13,102 bases of DNA from JAAYJK01 sp964531295 (GTDB lineage Bacteria > Bacillota > Syntrophomonadia > Syntrophomonadales > Syntrophomonadaceae): positions 1-13,102 of the forward strand of contig CAZHHJ010000057.1 in NCBI GenBank assembly GCA_964531295.1, in the 5' to 3' direction. The notes beneath the pieces were generated by a model. That model made no database searches, was not told where the DNA came from, and saw only the letters and a program-made list of their open reading frames with translations. Below, piece after piece: positions 7,634-13,102 of this stretch (positions are counted from its first letter, which is position 1; every line of letters begins with the position of its first letter). The translations under genes were made by a program, and so were the position numbers.

Positions 7634-7938
7634 TCCGTTACCCCCAAATTTTTTCCTAGATTACCGGCTAACTGCTGGGCTATTTGTTCACCCAGTAAGC
7701 GGCTCAGTGTGGCTATAATCATTATATGGAATTCCTGAAATAGCAGCTCTGCTTTTTGAGGATCCAATTTATCTATGGCTTCCATATTAACACGGTCTTC
7801 AGAAAAAGTAATCAGCTCAGCTTCCTGGTATTTTTGTTTGGTCTGCCATAGAGCATGTTCTACCACCAGGGCCATCACATGAACCCCTAATGCTTCACCT
7901 ATATGGGTAAACATTTCATCGGCGATCTTCTGATACAC
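7630..7938 (-). CDS. Small conserved-looking protein coupled to the KaiC-like ATPase
   Basis: I do not recognise this 102-residue protein. It has no signal peptide, membrane segment or cysteine and is predicted mostly helical. A helix at 1-35 ends in VVEHALWQTKQKY, an acidic middle contains ITFSEDRVN, and an amphipathic second half (60-95) contains FHIMIIATLSRLLGEQIAQQL. Its stop shares the ATGA overlap with the KaiC-like start, so the two proteins are probably made in fixed ratio and may form a complex. It is the first gene of the three-gene operon. The start is taken as GTG at 7938-7936; the purine stretch AAAGGGGA is 13 bases away, a long spacing. An ATG at residue 9 is the alternative start. 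It is not similar by eye to KaiA or KaiB. Function unknown; an adaptor or regulator of the ATPase is inference from coupling alone. Confidence 0.75.
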   Translation of the reverse strand: MYQKIADEMFTHIGEALGVHVMALVVEHALWQTKQKYQEAELITFSEDRVNMEAIDKLDPQKAELLFQEFHIMIIATLSRLLGEQIAQQLAGNLGKNLGVTE

Positions 7939-7987
7939 ACTAATGATATACCATCCCCTTTCGCTAATATATCTATCTTACAAATTA

Positions 7988-8016
7988 AAGGTAGTCTTTA
8001 AGATTTTCCTTGTCAA
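7988..8016 (-). promoter_or_regulatory. Promoter of the KaiC-like/kinase operon
   Basis: On the minus strand a perfect TTGACA (8016-8011) is followed, after a 17-base spacer, by TACCTT (7993-7988), a weak -10 box. The divergent receiver promoter lies about 60 bases away, so both transcription units could share regulators. The poor -10 suggests dependence on an activator, which is inference. Confidence 0.5.
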
Positions 8017-8069
8017 ACCAATATATGACAATTCGTTAGCATATAGTGACACCTTTCCCATCTAGCCAG

Positions 8070-8078
8070 TGTTATAAT
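8070..8078 (+). promoter_or_regulatory. Extended -10 promoter of the response regulator gene
   Basis: TGTTATAAT combines a consensus -10 (8073-8078) with an upstream TG dinucleotide, the extended -10 form. The -35 position (CACCTT) is poor, which extended -10 promoters tolerate. It is about 48 bases upstream of the GTG start. Confidence 0.55.
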
Positions 8079-8125
8079 ATTGCCAGTATATGGAACAAAT
8101 AGGATAAGAATAGGAGGGGTTGTCT

Positions 8126-8479
8126 GTGGCTTTAGTATTAGTGGTAGATGATGAACCGGGCATCTGCATGGTTTTGGATCTTTCGTTAACTGCTGAGGGT
8201 CATAAGGTGGAAACCCTGAAAGACGGGCTTTTGGCACTGGACAGACTGGCTCTATCTCCGCGGCCGGATATCTTAATAACGGATCTGAACCTGCCCGGTT
8301 TAAATGGAATTTCTTTAATAGAATTCGTGCATGCAAATCCTGACTTGAGCAGTATTCCGGTAATCCTAATAAGCGGCAGTATTATTGATCCAAGCCATTT
8401 CACCCATGGCGAGGTAATGCTGGTGAAGCCATTCGATTTGAAAGAACTCAACAGGCAGGTAGGCATGTTAACCCACTAA
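8126..8479 (+). CDS. Single-domain response regulator (CheY/Spo0F-like receiver)
   Basis: This 117-residue protein is a bare receiver domain with every phosphotransfer residue: acidic pair Asp8-Asp9 (LVVDDEP), phospho-acceptor Asp53 (ILITDLNLPG), Ser83 (VILISGS) and Lys101 (VKPFD). It has no DNA-binding or enzymatic output domain, so it must act by protein contact or as a phosphorelay intermediate. The GTG at 8126 is preferred because AGGAGG (8112-8117) is 8 bases upstream; a TTG at 8120 directly abuts the ribosome site. It is divergent from the operon encoding the KaiC-like ATPase and histidine kinase and is the most likely phosphoryl acceptor of that kinase. The stop lies two bases before a palindromic repeat that may terminate the transcript. 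Confidence 0.88.
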   Translation: MALVLVVDDEPGICMVLDLSLTAEGHKVETLKDGLLALDRLALSPRPDILITDLNLPGLNGISLIEFVHANPDLSSIPVILISGSIIDPSHFTHGEVMLVKPFDLKELNRQVGMLTH

Positions 8480-8481
8480 CT

Positions 8482-8522
8482 CAAAAGTTGACACCGGGGA
8501 CGCTTCTTACTGTCAACTTTTG
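8482..8522 (+). repeat. Palindromic repeat after the response regulator, probable 3' hairpin
   Basis: Perfect 12-base arms CAAAAGTTGACA (8482-8493) and TGTCAACTTTTG (8511-8522) flank the core CCGGGGACGCTTCTTAC. The core matches the family, but the arms differ from those at 4031-4098. The stem begins two bases past the response regulator stop codon and probably acts as a terminator or mRNA stabiliser. A fragment of the same arm reappears at 10402-10417. Confidence 0.75.
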
Positions 8523-8582
8523 TCCTCGCCTGGTTTTCCCTGGGATTTGCAGAACTCACCGGGGCGACTTGCCTCACGATCA

Positions 8583-8611
8583 GGTGACCACAAGAACCGT
8601 CCCCCTGGTTT
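8583..8611 (-). repeat. Palindromic repeat supplying the VanZ-like gene's stop codon
   Basis: All 29 bases are identical to 4070-4098, 4.5 kb away. On the minus strand it begins with the last two bases of the VanZ-like stop codon TAA (8612-8610). It contains one full element with arms GACCA (8586-8590) and TGGTT (8606-8610). Exact identity between distant copies implies recent spread or gene conversion. Confidence 0.8.
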
Positions 8612-9074
8612 AGGGTTTCTTGAGGAAATATATGAGGCTGAAAAGGAGATAGCCGGTGAAATCCATGAGGATATCTTCTTTACAGCCGGTGCGCCCGCTC
8701 ATGTAGAGCTGGTTCATTTCGTCCAAGCCGGCTACCAATAAGACTATGGTTCCAACTATGATCCATCTTAGCATTTTGTTGGGCAGCAAGGGCCGGGTGG
8801 CCCAGAGTAAGGAAAGGCCGAATAAGCCATAAATGGTTATATGGGCCAGTTTGCGGATAATAAATTGTATGAAGGCTACTTCATTATCATGGCTGTTGAT
8901 AAGCCGGTGGTGGTAAGTGAATTCTATCGCCGGCAGGTCTTCTACCAGCTGTACTAGGCGTTCGTTTTGCTCTATAAAGGGGCTGATATCCTGCTCTTTG
9001 AACTGCTGCTGGGAAAAGTGGACGATGCCAGCCAGACAAATCAACACGATGAGCCAGTTCCATAGTTTATTCAT
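8610..9074 (-). CDS. VanZ-like membrane protein
   Basis: This 154-residue protein has about four membrane segments: residues 5-20 (LWNWLIVLICLAGIVHF), about 74-92, 103-117 and 139-151. VanZ-family signatures are RKLAHITIYG (74-83), DEMNQLYMSGRTG (118-130) and the following acidic DILMDFTGY (134-142). VanZ-like proteins are integral membrane proteins; some confer low-level teicoplanin resistance, but most are of unknown function, so resistance should not be assumed. Start: ATG at 9074, 6 bases after GGAG; an in-frame ATG at 9098 has no ribosome site. The stop codon TAA is formed at the edge of a palindromic repeat. It lies 126 bases downstream of the glycerate kinase gene on the same strand; no functional link is evident. 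Confidence 0.85.
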   Translation of the reverse strand: MNKLWNWLIVLICLAGIVHFSQQQFKEQDISPFIEQNERLVQLVEDLPAIEFTYHHRLINSHDNEVAFIQFIIRKLAHITIYGLFGLSLLWATRPLLPNKMLRWIIVGTIVLLVAGLDEMNQLYMSGRTGCKEDILMDFTGYLLFSLIYFLKKP

Positions 9075-9155
9075 TCTATTCTCCAAGCTTTTTTCCATAG
9101 CTACTATTCTAATGCACTGGAAATAAAACTCAAGTGCTTTGAAGAAGGGAACTTT

Positions 9156-9193
9156 CAACTGGGAACTGTTCCCCCTTCGGGGACAGGCAGTTG
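9156..9193 (-). terminator. Hairpin downstream of the glycerate kinase gene
   Basis: Outer arms CAACTG (9156-9161) and CAGTTG (9188-9193) enclose an inner stem CTGT-T-CCCC / GGGG-ACAG (9166-9186, one bulged T) with a short CTTC loop. It begins 8 bases after the glycerate kinase stop. No long T-run follows on the minus strand, so it may slow degradation rather than terminate. Its GGGGACAG is reminiscent of, but not clearly, the repeat core. Confidence 0.4.
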
Positions 9194-9200
9194 GTCATCT

Positions 9201-10358
9201 TTACTTGCGGAAGCAAAAGAACCGTGCGCCTGCTGCCATTATTCTCAGGGCCTGGGTGGTGGCCTCGGTCAGTAGTTCAGGGGCCCGGGCTATCGATTCC
9301 TCCAGGCTGATGGGACCGGGGGCGGTAGTCATTATGGCGTCTATACCTTCGGCATAGACTTTCTCTGCCCCAGGGCCGATTTGCCCTACTATGGCCAGTA
9401 CCGGGATATCATATTTTTTTGCTAGCCGGGCCACTCCTACCGGCACTTTTCCGTAAAGGCTCTGGGCGTTGATGCTGCCTTCGCCGGTAATAAGCAGATT
9501 GGCGCCGAGGGCCAGTATCGCTTCGAAGTCCAGGATTTCAAATACCAGTTCTATGCCTGATAACAACTTCCCGCCGGCAAAAGCCATCAGTCCCGCACCC
9601 AGACCTCCTGCTGCACCTGCTCCGGGAATGTCATGCACCTGCATGCCCAGGTCGCGGGCTATGATTTTGGCCAGGTTGATCAGGGCCTGATCCAATCGCG
9701 GGAGCATCTCCAGGGTGGCGCCCTTCTGCGGACCATACACATAAGCCGCTCCGTCAAGGCCATACAATGGGTTTACCACATCACAGGCCACCCTGATCTC
9801 GCTTTGGGCCAGGCGGGGATCAAGACCGGATATATCTATTTGGCTGAGGTTTAGCAAGCCCTGGGCACCCGGACCAATGTCTGAACCCTTTTGATCGAGC
9901 AGCTTTGCTCCCAGGGCTTGGGCCATGCCTGCGCCGCCATCGTTGGTGGCGCTGCCGCCTATGCCTATGATCAGGCGTTCACACCCGGCATTTAAGGCGG
10001 CTAATATTAATTCTCCGGTTCCGCGGGTGGTGGTTAGCAAGGGATTGCGGCCCCGGCGGGGCAGCAGATCCAGCCCGGAAGCTGCCGCCATTTCTATTAC
10101 TGCGGTTCGCTGCTCATTTAGTATGCCATATCGAGCCCGGATTTTATCGCCCCGGGGACCGGTCACCGGGCAGTCTATAAATCGCCCGCCGGAAGCAGCT
10201 ATAAGTGATTCGGTCAAGCCTTCTCCCCCATCTGATAATGGTACCTGAATGACCTGTGCAGTCGGGAATATATTCTTAATCCCTTCACTTATGCACTGGG
10301 CCGCCTGGCTGGCCTTCAGGCTTTCCTTAAATGAATCGGGAGCTACAATAATACGCAC
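9201..10358 (-). CDS. glxK: Glycerate kinase, type I (GarK/GlxK family)
   Basis: This cytoplasmic enzyme phosphorylates D-glycerate with ATP to a phosphoglycerate (2-phosphoglycerate in the characterised GarK/GlxK members), feeding glyoxylate or serine carbon into lower glycolysis. The 385 residues match the family length. Family blocks are APDSFKESL (6-14), PLSDGGEGL (40-48), GIGGSATNDGGAG (132-144), ACDVVNPLYG (191-200), PGAGAAGGLGAG (245-256), and ITGEGSINAQSLYGKVPVG (290-308). Start: GTG at 10358, with AGGAAGGTG just upstream; the open frame continues 41 codons further up, but that part overlaps the previous gene and looks non-coding. The last 11 residues, AAGARFFCFRK, are read from a palindromic repeat, so the original C-terminus has been replaced. 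The secernin-like gene ends 49 bases upstream on the same strand. Confidence 0.93.
   Translation of the reverse strand: MRIIVAPDSFKESLKASQAAQCISEGIKNIFPTAQVIQVPLSDGGEGLTESLIAASGGRFIDCPVTGPRGDKIRARYGILNEQRTAVIEMAAASGLDLLPRRGRNPLLTTTRGTGELILAALNAGCERLIIGIGGSATNDGGAGMAQALGAKLLDQKGSDIGPGAQGLLNLSQIDISGLDPRLAQSEIRVACDVVNPLYGLDGAAYVYGPQKGATLEMLPRLDQALINLAKIIARDLGMQVHDIPGAGAAGGLGAGLMAFAGGKLLSGIELVFEILDFEAILALGANLLITGEGSINAQSLYGKVPVGVARLAKKYDIPVLAIVGQIGPGAEKVYAEGIDAIMTTAPGPISLEESIARAPELLTEATTQALRIMAAGARFFCFRK
9209..9237 (-). repeat. Palindromic repeat encoding the glycerate kinase C-terminus
   Basis: On the minus strand, arms GGCAGCA (9237-9231) and TGCTTCC (9215-9209, one mismatch) flank a core GGCGCACGGTTCTTT. 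The core keeps ACGGTTCTT of the family. The arms are unique to this copy. It is translated in frame as AAGARFFCFRK before the stop at 9203-9201. Confidence 0.6.
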
Positions 10359-10401
10359 TTTATCACCTTCCTTAGCAACAGATATTGGCAACAACAACCG
10401 C

Positions 10402-10417
10402 CTACTGTCAACTTTTT
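10402..10417 (-). repeat. Partial repeat arm at the end of the secernin-like gene
   Basis: CTACTGTCAACTTTTT repeats, with one end difference, the right arm at 8507-8521 (TTACTGTCAACTTTT). No clear second arm or core remains. The secernin-like stop codon TGA (10410-10408) lies inside the fragment, and the last residues KKS are encoded by it. Confidence 0.5.
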
Positions 10418-11700
10418 TTACGCCAGTAGCGGCGGAAGAGGGGGGAGCCTTTGATCTGTGGAGGATGGGGGTGGTTTTCATCCAGCATCCGGGATACCAG
10501 TTCTTCTTCCTGGATCCAGGCTTTTTCCATAATCTTTTTCATCTCTTTATGGTTTCCTGCTTCTACGGCCTGGACCATTTGCATCCATTCCTCTTCCATT
10601 TGGTCTCTTTCTTCCATATAGGCGGAAAGTTCTGGTATCTGCTGGTGGAGTATCATCCTGAACAGCTGATTTCTTTTTTCCCAGAAGGCCAGGGCCTTTT
10701 CAAATTCCTCTTCTTTAAAGGGCAGTTTATCATAATCGATCAGCCACAGGGGCTTGAAGGTGCTTATACAGGGGGTTGGGCTTCCGGTCAGCCAATATGT
10801 GCACTGTTCTTGGCTAAGGGAGGCCACATAGCTCCCGGTTGTGTGGTCACCGATAACCCCTCCAGCATGCATGCAAATGCTTTTCAGGGAGGAACGCCGG
10901 AACTCTTTCCCTTCCAGGGAAGGGTGATGGGAGCGCAGGATGGTTTTCATGAGCTCAAGGTCAACATGACCGCGATTCGTTTCCAGAACCGACTGGCTGT
11001 ATGCCTGACGGGATTTGCCGCCGCTGAAATAGGTAAAAAGAGAGTCGCTGTAGCAGTGGGCAAAGTTAAAATCTTTTTCTGATTTGCACCATTTGCGCTC
11101 GATGGCATGCTGCAGCAGACGCGGGTGGGCTTTTTCAAATGATTTGCCAATAGACAGGCAATTGGAAATGCTGCGGACATCTTTAACTCTCTCGGCGGCC
11201 CAATATTCACCTGCCGTTTCCAGTACCCAGGCCGATTCTGGGTCGGCAATTAGGAAAGAATTGTGATAGTAGAATTGTCTCTCATAACCGCAGTTTCCTC
11301 CTTGCTCGTGCTCTTCGAGCAAAGAGGTGATGAATTCCAACGCCTCCAGGCTGTTTTGGCATCTCTCCAGTGCCAGTCTGATCATATCCATACCGGTCAA
11401 CCCTTTTTTCGCGTATTTTTCCAGGGTAAAGACCGCTTCATTGCCTATATTAAGACCGTATTCATTGCCCCCCATTTCACATCCCCAGATCCAGGCGGGC
11501 TTGAGAAGAAACACCTCATAGGTCAGTTCGCTCTGCTCAACTTCTATATATGTGCATTTTACTTTTTCACCGGCCGGGTGTTCTTTCCGTGGGATGCGAA
11601 CCATAATATGAGGTTCATTAGGCTGGCGATCGCTGTTCTTGGCGAACAGTACCTGTCCGTCCCGGGTTGCAATACCGAGGGCCACCATGGTATCACACAA
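10408..11700 (-). CDS. Secernin / C69-family N-terminal-nucleophile hydrolase
   Basis: The 430-residue protein starts MCDTMVALG and continues with VLFAKNSDRQPNEPH, the signature of the secernin branch of the C69 dipeptidase family. After Met removal Cys2 would be the catalytic N-terminal nucleophile for amide-bond hydrolysis. Supporting segments are GGNEYGLNIGNEAVFT (76-91), HNSFLIADPESAWVLETAG (about 146-164) and, later, CMHAGGVIGDHTTGSYVASL. The rare TTG start is compelled by the family, since Cys must be residue 2, and fits AGGAAGGGGG about 8 bases upstream. No signal peptide is seen, so it is probably cytoplasmic. Substrate unknown; bacterial C69 relatives cleave dipeptides or acyl-amides. 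The basic, aromatic C-terminus RRYWRKKS runs into a repeat fragment. The glycerate kinase gene follows 49 bases downstream and may be co-transcribed. Confidence 0.88.
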   Translation of the reverse strand: MCDTMVALGIATRDGQVLFAKNSDRQPNEPHIMVRIPRKEHPAGEKVKCTYIEVEQSELTYEVFLLKPAWIWGCEMGGNEYGLNIGNEAVFTLEKYAKKGLTGMDMIRLALERCQNSLEALEFITSLLEEHEQGGNCGYERQFYYHNSFLIADPESAWVLETAGEYWAAERVKDVRSISNCLSIGKSFEKAHPRLLQHAIERKWCKSEKDFNFAHCYSDSLFTYFSGGKSRQAYSQSVLETNRGHVDLELMKTILRSHHPSLEGKEFRRSSLKSICMHAGGVIGDHTTGSYVASLSQEQCTYWLTGSPTPCISTFKPLWLIDYDKLPFKEEEFEKALAFWEKRNQLFRMILHQQIPELSAYMEERDQMEEEWMQMVQAVEAGNHKEMKKIMEKAWIQEEELVSRMLDENHPHPPQIKGSPLFRRYWRKKS

Positions 11701-11727
11701 TATAAGGACCCCCTTCCTGATATGTTG

Positions 11728-11733
11728 ATTATA
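11728..11733 (-). promoter_or_regulatory. Possible -10 box of the secernin-like gene
   Basis: TATAAT on the minus strand lies 27 bases before the TTG start. The -35 region at normal spacing (GACTAC) is poor. The rest of the 11701-11966 gap shows only small hairpins (CCTGC/GCAGG at 11894-11910, AGGCC/GGCCT at 11908-11920) and the core-like ACCGGGGACT near 11929. Confidence 0.4.
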
Positions 11734-11966
11734 CCTCAGCCGGGGAGATAGTAGTCATCCTTAATTGTCCGTTTTTGTAGCATTCTGTCGAAGACGGTGG
11801 GCTGGGGTGGGAAAAATCGCTACTGAGGATTGGCCAGCATAGAGCCCGCTAAGCGTAGGTGTTGCAGAAAATCGGGTTGCATAGTGGTACTGTCCTGCAC
11901 AAGCGGCAGGCCTGTGGCCTATGAATTTACCGGGGACTCAGGCCTCACTTGACATTATTCATTAAA

Positions 11967-12932
11967 TCATTTGCTGAGCTCGCTGGCATCTATGATCTTC
12001 CACTGGCCTTTCTGCATAACCAGGTACAAGACCTGTCTAGCTACTATAGATGCCTCTTCTTCGTTGCCGGCCATATACTCGACCTGGCAGGAGTATACAT
12101 TTTTGAAATCGGAATAGCTGCTTTCATAACAGGCATATATACGCGGAGGCGCGGTCTTCCATAATGTGTGCTGAACATGTTTCCAGGGAAAGGTCTCCTT
12201 TTTCCCATCCGCTATGAACTCTTCGGCTGCGGCTTGATTCTTTTTCTTCAGTTGTTCGGCAAATTTGTTGACGGTTGTTTCAGGTTCAAACATATGATAA
12301 TAAGGCTTTTTTTCAAAAAAACTGTAGCGATGAGTATTCCATTTAGGTAAGATCCCTATGGTACGAGTAATTTTGCTCTTGGTATCGTAAATGGTTAGTC
12401 CAACTGACCCTATCTGCTGGGGCACGGCATATACCTGCCGGTAAAAGTGCAGGACGTTGGATTTCCCTACTTCACTGATCGCCCCTTTGGCATTGCCGGA
12501 ATACACGGTTTTGTTGCAGTCATGTACAAAAATCATGTAACGGTTAAACTCATTGACGTCGGCTTGCTCTGAGAAGTCTCCGATCCTTATTCCTTTTACG
12601 GTTAACATCTCTTTGTTTTCATCTTTTACGTCAGGACGGCTGTAAAAATCACATACCCGGTAAATTGCCAAAGATAAATTGGGGGGTAGTTTGGACTTAT
12701 TATACCTTTTCCAATACCAGGGGCCTTGTCCCTCCGGATATTTACTCACATCGCGCATATAGCTGTCCCAACGGATTTCGCTTATGTACAGGGTCTGGTC
12801 CCCGAAGTTCATCTCCTCATAGACATCACAGGACTTGATGGTTACCAGGTGCTGGTAATGGAAATAGATTGTAATAGCCAGCCAGACCACGAAAACGGCT
12901 GTTATTATATAGAAAGCTTTTTTCAGTTTCAT
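11967..12932 (-). CDS. Membrane-anchored extracytoplasmic protein of unknown function
   Basis: I do not recognise this 321-residue protein. A short basic N-terminus MKLKK is followed by one hydrophobic helix (residues 6-26, AFYIITAVFVVWLAITIYF) and then a soluble region that should be outside the membrane. There is no lipobox or clear cleavage site, so it is probably anchored. The middle is rich in aromatic residues (GPWYWKRYN, EKKPYYHMFEP). The last 100 residues, from TTVNKFAEQLKKKNQ to YLVMQKGQWKIIDASELSK, have the pattern of an NTF2-like or DUF4829-like domain; this is a weak guess from the closing GQWKIID. Start: ATG at 12932, 5 bases after AGGAG. The open frame extends 44 codons further upstream to 13064, but that part is arginine-rich, lies before the ribosome site and overlaps a possible gene remnant. 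Confidence 0.8.
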   Translation of the reverse strand: MKLKKAFYIITAVFVVWLAITIYFHYQHLVTIKSCDVYEEMNFGDQTLYISEIRWDSYMRDVSKYPEGQGPWYWKRYNKSKLPPNLSLAIYRVCDFYSRPDVKDENKEMLTVKGIRIGDFSEQADVNEFNRYMIFVHDCNKTVYSGNAKGAISEVGKSNVLHFYRQVYAVPQQIGSVGLTIYDTKSKITRTIGILPKWNTHRYSFFEKKPYYHMFEPETTVNKFAEQLKKKNQAAAEEFIADGKKETFPWKHVQHTLWKTAPPRIYACYESSYSDFKNVYSCQVEYMAGNEEEASIVARQVLYLVMQKGQWKIIDASELSK

Positions 12933-12987
12933 AGATACTCCTATCCCCCGCTTAGCAGTATGCCGTCGCAATATAATCCACTCTCGT

Positions 12988-13102
12988 TTAGTTCCAGTAG
13001 CGCTGCCCAAAATTCTTGCTGCTCTCAATATTAAACTCGAAGTAGCTCTTGCCTTTATGATCAACTTTATCTTGAGGATGCTATATTCTCTTAATTACCA
13101 AT
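12988..13102 (-). pseudogene. Possible C-terminal remnant of an upstream gene (window edge)
   Basis: A short minus-strand stretch reads HPQDKVDHKGKSYFEFNI and closes with NFGQRYWN before TAA (12990-12988). Its composition is protein-like, unlike the competing frame. It is interrupted by TAG at 13083-13081. The neighbouring frame upstream reads LREYSILK, and a single missing base near 13068-13072 would join the two. It could be the broken end of a gene lying beyond the window, or a chance open stretch. No family is recognised. Confidence 0.25.

Noticed and set aside
8013..8336. 107-codon minus-strand open frame over the response regulator start
   Set aside because: It is antisense to a receiver domain with all active-site residues, runs through two promoters and is proline-rich without domain features.
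4108..8479. A true circadian clock locus
   Set aside because: No KaiA- or KaiB-like gene is present, the KaiC tail and one phosphosite are missing, and domain 1 lacks the catalytic Glu pair. Similarity in composition does not show timekeeping.
8610..9074. Glycopeptide resistance gene
   Set aside because: VanZ-like proteins are widespread and mostly uncharacterised; no vanA/H/X/S/R genes are nearby.
10359..10481. 41-residue N-terminal extension of glycerate kinase
   Set aside because: It overlaps the end of the preceding gene, precedes a good ribosome site at the GTG at 10358, and is absent from the family blocks, which begin with the IIVAPDSFKES segment.
10249..11082. 277-codon plus-strand open frame
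   Set aside because: It lies antisense to the secernin-like and glycerate kinase genes, both of which have clear family motifs; it is a shadow frame with Phe/Leu-rich composition and no ribosome site.
11263..11751. 162-codon plus-strand open frame
   Set aside because: It is antisense to the N-terminal third of the secernin-like gene, has no recognisable motif, and mirrors the codon pattern of the real gene.
11921..11955. Further repeat copy around ACCGGGGACT
   Set aside because: The core is only partly matched and no paired arms flank it; it may be a decayed copy, but the evidence is too weak to list. The same applies to CACCGGGGCGACTT at 8557-8570.

Overview
The window looks like chromosomal DNA of an anaerobic low-to-medium GC Firmicute of the Clostridia. 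A Syntrophomonadaceae- or Peptococcaceae-like bacterium is my best guess, from gene content, strong GGAGG ribosome sites, frequent TTG/GTG starts and short palindromic repeats with the core GGGGACGGTTCTT. This assignment is inference; no rRNA or other marker gene is present.

Layout. (1) 12-1150, minus strand: a lipoprotein that resembles an ABC-transporter solute-binding protein, with an apparent one-base frameshift in its signal peptide, preceded by a small degenerate receiver-like protein. (2) 1374-4031, plus: a P-type Ca2+-ATPase behind a near-consensus sigma-A promoter. (3) 4108-7938, minus: a tightly packed operon of a 102-residue unknown protein, a two-domain KaiC-like ATPase and a PAS histidine kinase. 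A single-domain response regulator (8126-8479, plus) is transcribed divergently from it. (4) 8610-11700, minus: a VanZ-like membrane protein, a type I glycerate kinase and a secernin/C69-family hydrolase. (5) 11967-12932, minus: an unrecognised membrane-anchored protein, with a possible remnant of another gene upstream at the window edge.

Two things stand out. The first is the KaiC-like ATPase, histidine kinase and receiver module. It parallels the cyanobacterial KaiC-SasA-RpaA output in composition, but no KaiA or KaiB is visible, the KaiC tail is missing, and an uncharacterised 102-residue protein is translationally coupled to the KaiC homologue. The second is a family of short repeats, each with a conserved core between copy-specific inverted arms. 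They touch or sit just beyond the 3' ends of six genes. They supply stop codons for two and encode the C-terminal residues of two others (the Ca2+-ATPase and glycerate kinase).

No tRNA, rRNA, CRISPR array, transposase or phage gene is visible. The longest gap, 11701-11966, is under 300 bases and holds a promoter-like -10 box and weak short hairpins only.
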